This document shows, piece by piece, positions 35,001 to 44,982 of a stretch of 53,048 nucleotides of DNA. The position numbers and the translations under genes are program-made. The notes below the pieces were generated by a model, which was given only the letters and a program-made list of their open reading frames with translations, had not been told where the DNA came from and did not search any database. Location: positions 1-53,048 of the forward strand of contig JAPTJF010000434.1 in the NCBI GenBank assembly GCA_029339195.1. The letters are read 5' to 3'. Origin of the DNA: Micractinium sp. NFX-FRZ (Eukaryota; Chlorophyta; Trebouxiophyceae; Chlorellales; Chlorellaceae). The stretch's first letter is position 1. Every line of letters starts with the position of its first letter.

Positions 35001-38000
35001 CACCTTCTCCTGGCCTCCCCCCGCCCTCGCCCTTCCCTCCACCGCCGCAACCAGACGTCTCCCCGCCCCCGCCGGAGGTGCTGCTGCTGCCGCCTTCTCC
35101 TGGGGTTCTACTGCCCTCGCCCTCCCCTTCACTGCCGCAACCAGACGCCTCCCCACCCCCGCCGGATGTACTGCTACAGCCACCTTCTCCTGGCCTCCCC
35201 CTGCCCTCCCCTTCACCACCTCAACTGGACACCTCCCCGCCCCCACCGGATGCCTCCCCGCCCTCCCCTCCTCTGCGTACCCCCTCAGCACTAGCACCCC
35301 CAGACTCTTCTTTCCTGTCCACTCCTCCGAGCCCCCCGTTTCTGGTACCGCCTCCTCTGCCTCCCACCCCAGCTGTACTGCCTCCCAGCCCCACCCCCCC
35401 GGCCCCCTCACCACCGCCGCTTCCACTGCCCCCGCCTCCCTTGCTGTCGCCCCCGCCGCCCCCGCCCCCCTCCCCGCTACCTCCGTCGCCCCCGCCTCCC
35501 TCCCCATCACCCCCCTCACCCCGGCCGCCCTCCCCCTCCCCGCCGCCGCCGCTCCCCAAGCCGCCGCCGCCACCGCCCGTCAACGTCTGTGCTACAGCGC
35601 TGGTCAGTGCAGCTCGGAAACAGAGTGGGCACCCGGGGGCCTGCGTGGGCGCCAGTGCGCCCTGTCTTGTGCTGCCGGTACCTCGCCTCCCACCCCACTG
35701 TAGCACCCTTCTGTCTTCCCTGCTGGCCTGCGCGTGTGCTGTCTCTCGCCCGCCCTGCCCGCCTTGCCTGCCTGCACCATACAGCTTCGACCTCTGCTCC
35801 GGCTGGCTGTGTTCAGCCTTTGGTGTGACACCCCACCCTACTACTGCCTTGCTCCCTTCTGCAGGAATTTGACCTCTGCTCCGACTGCGGCGCCTGCGCC
35901 ACTGGCGCCTGCGTCTGCGTCTCCGGCACCTGCCGATGCGCGGTACGAGGGGCACTCGCGGCCACTGTGCCGGCCAGCCAGCCAGCCTTGTGTCATGGGC
36001 ATGTCGTGGGCGTCAGGGGCATGCCACAGCAGGTTGCGGGGCTGTTCTCGGGCAGGGTGTGTCTGGGTCGGATGCCAGGCCCGGCTGGCCCGCTCCCTTA
36101 TCTCATTCACGCCTGGTTCACCTCGCCCAGCCACACCGTCCAGTCGCCCCTCTGCCTGCAGCCCTCGGCACCGCCCCTCCTCTACCTCATCCCAACAGCC
36201 ACCACTGCTTGCACCGCTGCAGCAGCACCCCGTGCCGCAGGCCGGCCACACCACAATCACACTGATTTTGGTGTTGTGCTCTTGGCGTCTCTCCCTCTTG
36301 TTGCAGGCATCCGGGCCGCTGGCCTCCTGCCTGCTCCCGGGACAACAGTATTGCGGCGTGTGCGGGGCGTGCATCAGCGGGAGGACGGCCTGCCAGGAGT
36401 ACCCTGTCCAAGTCAAGGCGGGGGACACCTACCAGACGCGCCTCTGCTTCAAGGGTAGGCCTCAGCATGGTCTGAACGCAGCGGGTGGGGGTTGAGCCAG
36501 GGAGGCGTCGTGAGGTGGCAGCCCCTTGGTGCCTCGCCCCAAGGCCCACCTCACACACAGTGTAGCACCCCAAACCATGCGCCCCCCAGCCCCCTGCCCA
36601 ACCCACGTGCAACCCTGCCCCAGCCCATGTGCGTGCTACCTCGGGACTCTCTCCCTGAGTTTCCCACCCTGCCCTAGGCAGAGCTGCTTCCACCTGATCT
36701 GCGTGTGCTGAGCTGGCGCTTGCCCCTGCAGACTCGGACTGCTCCAGCCCCTCCTTCCCTGTGTGCGAGCTGGGAGGCTGCGGCGCCAACCGCGTCCTGG
36801 GGCTGGGGTACTGCCGGGTGAGCGGTTGTACTGCCTGGCTGATGTTACTGGTTGTACTGCGAGCAGCTGTACTGTGAGCGGAGCGGTTGCACTGCCTGCC
36901 TATTGCTTTTTTCACGAACTTATGGGTTTGGAATGGGGTTGAAGTGCCAAACGCATCCCCGGGCTGGGCTACTGCCAGGTGAGCGGTTGTAACGCGACCA
37001 GCTGTACTTTAAGCGGTTGTACTGCGTTCCTGTCTTGAGACGACACTAGCCTGGCCTAGCCATCCACGCTGCTGCCGCCCTGCCTGCTGCCCCCCGGCCT
37101 GTGCAGAAGGAGTTACCTCCAGGGCAGGCAGGCCGCCGCCTGCGCAGCCTGGGCGGCAGCGGGCCTGCTGACGAGGTGCCAGCTCAGCACCCCCGCCAGC
37201 TCAGCGGCGGCGAGCTCACCACGCTGCTGCATGCTGAGTTTCTGGTGGAGCAAGCGCGGCGATGGGCCGAGCTGGAGCCCTCCCTCCAACAGCTTCCTGA
37301 AGAGCAGCAGCAGCAGCGGCAGCAGCTCCGCCGGCGGCTGCAGCAGCAGGGCAGCGATGCTCCCCCCGTGCTGGATGGCTCGGGAGGGGGCTCCATTTAC
37401 GTGGTCACCTCCACAGGCAGCGCTCAAGTCACAGATGACGGCAACCAGACACGTGAGTGCGCTGTGTGTGGCTGTTGCATTGCGTGGTGAGCCGGGGGTG
37501 TTGCATTCTGTGGCCACCTCCACGGGCAGCGCACATTGCGGCAGCCACACCATGTGAGCAGGTGGAAATCGTGCATGCATGCATGCATGCACGCAGCCAG
37601 CCAGCCTTGGAACAACTGCCACCAAAGGTGCGGGAGTCTGGGCGAGGTAGTGCCTAGTACCTCAAGAACACAAGAATGCAACACCGTGTTGACACCCGCC
37701 TCCCTTGCAGAGCTGCCCGACGCTTTGGGTGGGCAGCTGGGGGCGATAGTGAAGGACCTCGAGCAGGTGTTTTTCAAGTTCCAGGCCGCTAGTCTGCGGG
37801 ACCTGTGGAACACGCTCTTCTGGCTGGGGCTGGGCCTGTGTGCCACGCTGTTCGTGCACGCCATGATCAGGTGGGGGTGGGCTGGCGGGGGAGCGTGTGT
37901 GCGTGTGTGCGCGCGCCTGTGTGTGTGTGTGCTTGCGCGCACATGTGCGTGCACGTGTGCATGTGTGTGCATAGGCGTGAGTGCAGCTACACGTGTGGGT

Positions 38001-41000
38001 TGCACAGTTGTTGTTTTGGAGGCGCCCCAGCCCTCGCAAGCTCTTCTCGCTGGGCTCAGTGGTGCGGTGTGCACCGCAGGCCGCCACTAGGCGCCCGTTG
38101 ATCGTTGTTGCAAAGGGGCTCTCAACCGCCCGTTGCCCGCACCCCCAAGACTGTCCGTGCCCGCTCCCTGCTATCGACATGCAGGGGCCTGCTGATTTGG
38201 CGCAATGGGCGAGCCCCGCAGTTCTTCGAGGTGAGCTGGCACAGCTACCGGACAGCTTCCGCACAGCTTCCAGGTGGCTGGGCAGCTTCTGCTACCCGCT
38301 CAACTCCCTGCCTCTCACGCTTCCTGGCCCTCGATTCCCTGTCCCTTCATATATCTGCCTGGTTGCTGTCTGTTTTCCAATCCCTGTAGTGGCCCCGCCC
38401 AGAGATCTGGTACGTCTGGCTCTTCACGCCCATCCTGGCCGCCCAGGGAGCACGTGAGTGGGCGCCCGCGTGGCAGGGGGGCAAGGGTGGGCATCTCTGT
38501 TGACGGTCCGGCCCTGGTGGGCACACTGCGGCCAGGCAGCAGGGGTGGGGAGTACAGGAGTACAGGGGCAGCAGGTGTCAGTTGCGGCCTTTCCATTGCC
38601 GGCCAGTGCCTGTCGCGGTGCACTTCTACATGCGCAGCTTCCGGCACTGCACTAACTCCCTGCCCGCTCCACACACACTGCATGTGTTCTCGACGGTGCA
38701 GGCTCATCAAGGCGGACGCTGCTCTATGGGCACCTTCTGACACACGTTCCCTCCCCGCCACAAACCCTTTAAGCATCCCCACTGTGTGTACACATCTTGT
38801 CGCATCCATGCAGGCTTCATCAAGGCGGACACGGGGGGCGAAATCGTGGCGGGCGTCTACTTTGGCTTCCTCATCCCCTTGGGCCTGCTGGCGCTGGCCA
38901 TGTGGGCCGTCCTCCGCTTCCTGCTCCTGGAGGTGGGTGGTGGGTGCCTGTGTGGGTGGCAGGCTTTCCAGCGTTCAGGTGGATGCTATAGGGATGTGTG
39001 CCACGTACCCAAGGTTTCCATACTGGCGCTGGCCATGAGGGCCGTCCTCTGCTTCCTGCTGCTCGGGGTGGGTGCTGTGTGGTTGGCAGTACGTTTCAGC
39101 TGGCTTGCACCGGCTCCCCAACGGCACACCCTCGCCACCCTCCCCGCTCACGCACCCCGCCGCCTGCAGGCGCCGCCCGAGCGCCGCGCCTACTACGTCC
39201 CCTCCTGGACTGCGCTGCGCCAGCGTGCCAAGATGAGCCGCCGCGAGTCGGAAGCCCTCAGCAAGGCAGTCTCCATGCTGCTGCCCCCCGAGGATGCTGC
39301 CGGCGCGGGCAGTGCAGCTGCCAGTGCCAGTGACGGCGGTGGGGCCCCAGCAGGTAGCCTGCAGCGGCGCAGCGCGCCTGGTGAGGGTGGCAGCGCAGCG
39401 TCGCTCCCAGCAGCCCCAGAGGGCAGCGCAGCGGCGTCTGTTGAGGACGGCGGGCAGCGGGCAGGCGGGTCATCTGTGGGCAGCCTGGAGAGCCCCGGCG
39501 GCAGCGGCAGCGGCAGCGGGCTGGTGGCCACGCTGCTCCGCACGCCCACGCCCCGCAAGGCGCCCGCAGGCCTGGCCTCCTCCATCCTGCGCATGTCGCT
39601 GCAGCGGCGCCCCGCCGGCCCGCCCGACCTGCGCCGCACCTCGGCGCCGGCAGCCATGCAGCCCAGCAGTAGCGCCGGCAGCAGGAATGCGCTGCTCATC
39701 ACGCCCGCCTCCAAGCGGCACGCCCTGCTGCGCGTCTTTTCCTCCCGCAAGCAGCGGGCCGCCGGCGGGGGCCTGGCCGACGGCGGGGGAGAGCAGCAGG
39801 CACGGCCGGCGTCTCCGGAAGATGTGGAGGCACTGGCAGCCCAGCTCTTCCATAAGATGGCACTGGAGGCGCAGCGGCGGTCGTGGTGGAAGCGCCTGAG
39901 GCACTGGCTTCTCCGCAGCTTCCTCGTGCCGGTGTTTGGGTAAGCAGGCCGGCTTGTGTGGGTGAGGAGGGCAGGGGACGCAGGGCGTGTGCCTCGCTGC
40001 CTTCGTGCGGCGACTGCAGGCCCCGCTGCCTGCCCGTCTCCCTGGCTTGGGGGCTGGGCGGTGAGCAGACGAAACACTGTGCTTAGGGGCTGAGGCGGCT
40101 AGGAAGCCTGGCCTGCTCTCCGCTTCAGAGGTGGTGGTAGGACCAAGACCGCCCCCGTGTCTGGGCAAGCCACTTGCCTGCCTTTCACGTCAGTGGGCTA
40201 CTTGAATCGCTATCGACATGCACCCCGTCCTCCCCTCCCATCCTTCTCTTTGCTAGGTATGACCGCACCAAGACGGGCGAGTGGGTGGCACCCCATGGCT
40301 ACGACGTCAGGTGGGCTGGGGCTTTGGGAGGCGCGCGGACGGCAGTGCAGGAGCAGCAGGAGCAGGAGCAGGAGCAGGGGCAGCAGCAGCAGGAGCAGCA
40401 GGAGCAGGCACAACATTGGCAGCATGCCCAGTGTTTCAACATTGTCACCACGCCTTGCGCCCATGCCACCAGGGGGGAGCGGCAGTGTCTGTGGGTATGG
40501 GCAGAAAGATGGCAAGGCAGGGATCCATTACCCGCCACTGCACCAGATCCCAACACCCCGGTCCCCTCTGCCCCCTCTCCCCCCGCCCTTCCTGCAGCTT
40601 TGTCGCTCGCTACGGCGTGGTGTTTGAGACGGCACGCGGCCCAGAGATGGAGTACAGGTGAGGAGGCCCCCGCCCTGGGGCGGCTGGCCATCCTGTCGCT
40701 GCCAGCAGCTGCCGCTGCCGCCGCTGCTGCCGCACTGAGTGCAGAGCAGTGTTGGCCAGTAGGCTTGGCAATGAGGTGGTTTGTGGCGCCGTTCGGGCTG
40801 CAGGTCCTATCCTTTTGCTGCATCGTCTCTCCCTGCTTCCTGCTGCTGCCGGGCCGGCAGGTATGGGCACCAGCTGTGCACCTTTCTCGCCGCCTGCCCC
40901 CACGCCTGCCTGCCTGCCTGCCTGCCGGTGGCCTGCTTCCTCCTGCAAGCAGGCTGGCCCGGTACATGTTTCCTCCCACCCGCCTCACCCCCTTGCCTGC

Positions 41001-43734
41001 CTGCCGCCCTGTGCTCTGCTCTGCCCTGCTGCTTCTTCCTGCCTGAAGGCCGGGCACCTGGCAGGTGGACCCTCTGACCGGCCGCCTCGACCGGGGTGGG
41101 TGGCTGCCCGTTTCCACCACACGAATCCGTCGGGCGCGAGAGGTGGCGCAGGTGAGGGCAGGGCTCAGTTGTGGGCTCGGGCTAGCGGCGGAGGTGTGTG
41201 GCCGTATTGTATGCACACACCCATGCTGCTCATCACACACACACACACACAAACACACACAAGCAGCGTTGCAGATTCTGGTCGCAGCTCCCCAGCGATG
41301 AAGGGATGGCCTTTCTTCCTGTTCAGTTGGTTCCTTACACTGCTCAAGCTGCGTGAACCTCTCAGCCACAGCCGTTGTGCACGCACGTTACTCATAACAC
41401 ATTGTATCCCGCCCACTGCAGACGCTGGGCGTCACCTTCCAGCTGCTCAAAATGATCCTCTTTGCTGAGCTGGCGGCGGTGTTCAGCGTCAGGGCGGGCC
41501 GCGGCGGGCTGTGGCAGGTGAGGCCAAACTGGGGAGCCACCTGGAGGGCGGGGGCCGGTGAAGCAACACATGGTTGCTCCAAATGGATGGGCCCGCCGTG
41601 CATGTGCCCCGCCGCTCCTCTGTGGAACCACCCCCCCTGCAAGCGCAGCCCGTGTCCTCCCCCGTGCCTCCCCACCTCCCCACCTCCCCACCTACCCACC
41701 TGGTCCTGCTTCTGCATCTCGCCATAACTGACACCCCCCTCCCCCTCGCCCTCCCTGTTGCATTTGCATCCCACCCGCTCACGTGGCGCCAGCTGTGCGT
41801 CCTGCTGGCGCTCATCGTGGTCTACTGGGGCTTTGTGCGGGTCATGGCCCCGCTGGCCTACGGCTCCCTCATTGCAGAGGTGAGCCAGGGCGCTAGCGGA
41901 GTGGTTTGGGAGCTGCCCTGGGGCGTGTGTGCTGTGTTGCTTTGGTGCTGCCGCCCGTGTGTCGGCGGAAACGACGGCTGCCGCCGTCCGGCACTGGCAT
42001 GCCAGTTGCAGCAGCGCATCATGCCTACATGCTCTGAGACCCGCCCTCCCTCCACCCCACCCGGCGCGCACACGCTCACACTCACACTCACACTCACACT
42101 CACGCACGTGTCCCTTTGTCCCCCTTCTGCCTGTCTGCCCCGCAGATCATTGCCTGCGCCTGCGACCTGGGCACCTTTGTCTGCGGCATCTGCCTCATCT
42201 CACTTCCGCCCTCCGAGTACAAACAGATGTGTGTGCCGTGTGGGCGCGGGGATTTGAAGCCACAGCCTGCTGTGCACTGTGCTGCGCTGTGCAATGCCTT
42301 GGCGCTGTGTGTGTCAGGTGGCGCCGTGCTGCACTGGAGGTGCGCGCCAGCCGTCCTGTCTCGCTGCCTTGGAGGCACGATGATGCGCACCCTGCACCCG
42401 TGTCCCCTCATCTCCCTCCCCTCTCCCTCTCCCTCTCTCTCCTTATCTCCCACCCCTGCAGCAACCGGCTGGGCACCGCCATGTTTGTGCTGCAAGCCAT
42501 CGGCATGCTCTCCCACTGCCTGCGCTACTGCCTCACCTTCCTGGCGATCCGCATCGCGCGCCTGCACCGCAAGTGGCGGCCCGGCCCCGACGACCGCTTT
42601 GCCGACGTTGTGTACGCTGTCATGGCCAAGGTGAGCCAAGGGCAACCCACCCGCTTTGCTTATTGCTGGCACGAGTACTGTGATGACGTGGCAGTGCAAG
42701 AAGCTGAGCAGAACTGGGACACCTGTGCGGCTTGTGCGGGGAGGCAGGGGGTGTGTTGGTGTGGGGCAGGTGACAATGTCTACCATGCACTTTGGTAAGC
42801 GCTTGCCTCACTATACTGTGACATTGTAATGTAAATTACTTTGAACGTATATTAAATATAACTGCGTGCAGGACGAGGGCCTTTTGGCGCGCAAGTACTC
42901 CGACCGCTGGCTCCTCAAGTGAGTGCTGCCCCTTATTCCCACTCCCGTATTGTATGGTAGCTGACTCGTGCCTTTGGCTTGTTGATTCCCTGCTGGCTTC
43001 CTCAACTCCTTGCCTCGGTCTGTAATCGCCGGCTTCTGAGTGCTGCCCCACCAACGGGGGACGGACAGGCGGGGGCGTGTGCCTTGCCGTGCACGCAGGC
43101 ATGGTGGTGGTGGTGGTGGTGGTAGTGAAAGCGGTGGAGTCGGGGTGTGGGGGGTGGGGCTCTGTGCAACACAATCTGACATCCTCCCCTGGCCCAGCTC
43201 AGTAATCTCGCTGCCCGGCTGGCACCGCTGGCACGCTTTGAGCTCACCGTGCCCCCGCCTCATCGGCGCTCTCCCCCCCGCTGCCAGGGTGCACAAGCGT
43301 GGGCTCAACCAGCGCGCGCTGCACGCCCACGAGAGGAAGCAGACGCTGCTGCCCTTCGAACTGAGGTCAGGCGCCTGCCCGCCAGCTTGCATGGTTTGCA
43401 GCCGTGCTTGCCTGACTGCTGGCATGCTTGCACGCATGCCCGCTTTCGTGCCCTCCCTTTCCGCCCGCCTGCCCTGCCCTGCCCGCCCACCCGCCTTGCC
43501 GGTCGGCCTCACGGTGCGGCGGGAAGCAGACGCCTTCTGCTGCCGTCCTGCAGCCCTCCCATGCTGTAGCTGTGCGGCTGTGCGGTTGTCCCTTAGTCAG
43601 CTGACCGTGCTGTGCAGCTTAATGATCATCTGTGCCAGCCTGGCTGAGCCTCCTGAAGCTCGCCCCTCACCCTGTGCCACTCACGATTTGCCATGCTCTG
43701 CGTGCTGTCTGCTTGCAGGACCCTTCTCAGCTGA
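26954..43734 (+). CDS. Giant cell-surface membrane protein: polyQ, Ig-like ectodomain, Pro-rich stalk, Cys-rich modules, multipass domain
   Basis: Exons: 26954-27085, 27251-27988, 28308-28421, 28706-28772, 29125-29192, 29432-29559, 29948-30033, 30433-30483, 30754-30820, 31089-31165, 31536-31591, 31904-31986, 32425-32498, 32933-33040, 33245-34199, 34477-35602, 35865-35942, 36307-36454, 36732-36817, 37107-37452, 37711-37870, 38185-38230, 38390-38453, 38814-38932, 39170-39939, 40257-40310, 40598-40657, 41049-41151, 41422-41517, 41793-41879, 42146-42228, 42462-42630, 42872-42918, 43288-43365, 43719-43734. The frame stays open for 2179 residues. A signal peptide (1-32) precedes a polyQ region and an ectodomain with N-glycosylation-type sites. 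Residues about 380-455 resemble the bacterial Ig-like Big_12 type ([28 protein letters not shown]). A Pro/Ser stalk (617-1310) and Cys-rich modules (1310-1414) follow. About seven hydrophobic segments lie between 1555 and 2125, interrupted by a long Ser/Ala-rich loop (1660-1915). I do not recognise the membrane domain; a TRP-like or other channel/sensor fold is speculation. Exon 28 (AAG acceptor) and exon 2 start are the least certain joins. Confidence 0.8.
27343..27612 (+). repeat. CAG repeats encoding polyglutamine
   Basis: Four near-pure CAG runs (about 27343-27368, 27402-27427, 27484-27505, 27583-27610) inside exon 2 of the giant gene. In the open frame they read Gln; alternative frames (Ser, Ala) hit stops. 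Confidence 0.92.
28194..28245 (+). repeat. Echo of giant-gene exon 3 start
   Basis: Repeats the start of exon 3 (28304-28350): gtgcgggtgaacgc, then (g)gg..agctggca(a/g)c(a/g)gg. It lies upstream of the parent; its acceptor CAG has become CAA. Confidence 0.88.
29835..30210 (+). repeat. Two-sided echoes around giant-gene exon 7
   Basis: Upstream, 29835-29880 copies the acceptor and 5' half of exon 7 and still reads [12 protein letters not shown] against [12 protein letters not shown]. Downstream, 30163-30210 copies the 3' half (acgtgacg(g/a)cccagac, gacatcacaggc-like). The true exon is 29948-30033. A further echo at 30340-30395 copies the start of exon 8 and its pyrimidine tract. Confidence 0.9.
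32033..32220 (+). repeat. (CTGG)n microsatellite in intron 12 of the giant gene
   Basis: A pure GGCT tract at 32033-32073 decays into imperfect ggctggctggc-rich sequence up to about 32220. Confidence 0.93.
33245..35602 (+). other. Proline-rich stalk (exons 15 and 16 of the giant gene)
   Basis: Exon 15 (33245-34199) encodes mainly Ser-Pro and Thr-Pro units such as [12 protein letters not shown]. Exon 16 (34477-35602) encodes Pro blocks; at 34895-35260 about four copies of a 35-40 residue unit contain [20 protein letters not shown]. In volvocalean and trebouxiophyte wall proteins such tracts are hydroxylated and glycosylated into stiff rods; here that is inferred from composition. The intron between the two exons (34200-34476) is ordinary sequence. 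Confidence 0.85.
35775..35942 (+). other. Cys-rich EGF-like exon and its upstream echo
   Basis: Exon 17 (35865-35942) encodes 26 residues with eight Cys ([18 protein letters not shown], then CRC), EGF-like in spacing but short. 35775-35812 in the intron before it repeats tt(c/t)gacctctgctccg, a copy of its 5' edge. Exons 18 and 19 add further Cys pairs. Confidence 0.7.
36948..37020 (+). repeat. Echo of giant-gene exon 19 end with donor
   Basis: Copies 36786-36860: the codons for LGLGYCR, the donor gtgagcggttgta and the start of the intron, with several substitutions. It would read IPGLGYCQ. Lies downstream of the parent exon. Confidence 0.9.
37505..37560 (+). repeat. Echo of giant-gene exon 20 end
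   Basis: cacctccac(g/a)ggcagcgc followed by a gtgagc donor repeats the end of exon 20 (37400-37458). Downstream of the parent. Confidence 0.75.
38690..39090 (+). repeat. Two-sided echoes around giant-gene exon 24
   Basis: Upstream, 38690-38735 repeats the acceptor and start of exon 24 (caggct(t)catcaaggcggac). Downstream, 39018-39090 repeats its 3' half and donor (ctggcgctggccatg(t/a)gggccgtcct, gtgggtg). The true exon is 38814-38932. Confidence 0.92.
41233..41260 (+). repeat. (CA)n microsatellite in an intron
   Basis: Nearly pure CA run with one interruption, between exons 28 and 29 of the giant gene. A related cactca array lies at 42063-42105. Confidence 0.93.
43023..43555 (+). repeat. 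Echoes of giant-gene exons 33 and 34 ends
   Basis: 43023-43045 repeats the donor side of exon 33 (gagtgctgcccc, real 42905-42933). 43518-43555 repeats the 3' edge of exon 34 (g(g)gaagcagacgc..ctgctgcc, real 43332-43368). Both are downstream of their parents. Confidence 0.7.
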
Positions 43735-44982
43735 GGCCCCTCAATAGGGCTCCACAGCACCACAAAACACAACTGCGCCACCGCTGCAAGCTGCGAAGCT
43801 TGCAGCGTGGCAGCGCGCACACCGCGGCGGGCGCGCCCTGCACGCTCCGTAGGATGTGTGTGACGCACGCATTACTGTTGCTCTCTCTTCATGGCCGGCA
43901 AAGCACGTGCAGTGCAGCCCTCCAGTGCATAAATTGAGACGTGACCAACTAGGCGGGAGAGCACAAGAGCACACACCACTCCCTTCTTTTTGTGTTTGGG
44001 CCTCGTCCTCCGCTCTGGTCTCCCTCTTGCATCCAGTTATCGCCCCTCTTACACGCCCCTCTCCTGTTCCCCGGCCCCACCCTCCACCTGAACTGCTTAG
44101 TCTGCCCTAACAGCCATTATTACCATGCATGCTCCTACCCCTGTTACCAACCTGCTACATACGTTGCCGCACTTCCACTGCTTCCCCACTGCCCTCATCC
44201 TGCTGACGTGGCTCAGATGGTGCTGCCTGGGCCCTTTCCTGGTCTGCGCAACCCTAACCCCAGTTGCTGGTTCGTGGCAACACCCTTCCTGCTGGCGCTT
44301 GAACCTGTAAGTGTCATGAGCATCGATCAACAGGCTGCTTCTGTTGCTGGGCGCGCATCCGGCCCTGGCACAGCCGGTAAGGGCAAGCAGCCTGTGGGCC
44401 TAGCTCAGTGGCAGGCAGTGGACAGCTTGGGCCTGCAAGCACTGCACCCAGCAACCTTAAGCAGCAGCAGCGCTGCAGGCTGGCAAGAGGCCGCCTCTTG
44501 CCAGAGGATGCATCTCAAGCATTGACAGTTGCTGCTTGGGTGGGTTCAGGTGAGCGGTGGTTGGGCAGACAAGGGAACTTGGGGGCAGCGTTAAAGCAGG
44601 GGCCGCAATCATGGAATTTGTTTTACTCCCGAATAGCATCCCCTCTGCATGCACCCAGGTGGGCAGACCGGCGGATGCACCCCCAGATTCACAGCCGGCC
44701 CATTGTGTGGTGAGTCGTTGGTTTCGTCTGGGCAGTCCGCAGCTGGCTCGTTTGCTTGACAGTGTAGCATGGCAGCCCAAGGGGGAATCACGCTGTCCTT
44801 GGGCCTTTTGAGTGCTAAGTGCCCTTGCCGCCGCTGTCGCGCTGTGCCCTGTGGCATACCTGGCATAGCAGGCAGCGCCCATTGCAGCTGTTGCAGGGCA
44901 TCGGCTCTTTTATTGCGCTGCTGACATCGCGGTAAGCCGCGCTGTGTGTGTGTGTGTGCCATACCAGCCAGTACAGCACTCC
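43735..44982. other. Intergenic region between giant gene and ankyrin-RING gene
   Basis: Contains the 3' flank of the giant gene and the upstream region of the ankyrin gene. A TGTAA, the usual green-algal polyadenylation signal, occurs at 44306-44310, but this is far from the stop codon. One frame at 44316-44525 resembles the ankyrin gene's first exon (see separate entry). Otherwise nothing recognised. Confidence 0.55.
44316..44525 (+). pseudogene. Possible relic of the ankyrin-RING first exon
   Basis: A 69-codon ATG frame reads GPGTAGKGKQPV, close to PAGAAGKGTQPA in the true first exon 600 bases downstream. The rest has no recognisable similarity and uses TTA and CTA codons that are rare in neighbouring genes. 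It could be an exon-edge echo outside an intron, an upstream alternative first exon, or chance. Confidence 0.3.

Larger units (their letters stand above)
37711..42630 (+). other. Multipass membrane domain of the giant protein
   Basis: Hydrophobic segments encoded by exon 21 ([18 protein letters not shown]), exon 23 ([11 protein letters not shown]), exon 24 ([18 protein letters not shown]), exon 29 ([16 protein letters not shown]), exon 30 ([15 protein letters not shown]), exon 31 ([14 protein letters not shown]) and exon 32 ([20 protein letters not shown]). Charged connectors between them are rich in Arg/Lys. Exon 25 inserts a roughly 256-residue Ser/Ala/Gly-rich loop. Topology is not proven; seven crossings would put the short basic C-terminus opposite the ectodomain. 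Confidence 0.75.

Noticed and set aside
33195..35573. A 792-codon open frame on the minus strand, rich in Gly, Glu, Ala and Arg
   Set aside because: It is the antisense of the Pro/Ser stalk. The repeated C-rich codons on the plus strand leave no stops on the other strand; the composition is uniform and no domain appears.
40861..40990. Frame starting [14 protein letters not shown] after a CAG in the giant gene
   Set aside because: It has no good donor in phase and interrupts a smooth join from exon 27 to the exon ending REVAQ; it looks like intron with cctg repeats.
43200..43287. Longer version of giant-gene exon 34 beginning [12 protein letters not shown]
   Set aside because: The acceptor at 43287 gives the more natural [12 protein letters not shown] and a better pyrimidine tract; the longer form cannot be fully excluded.
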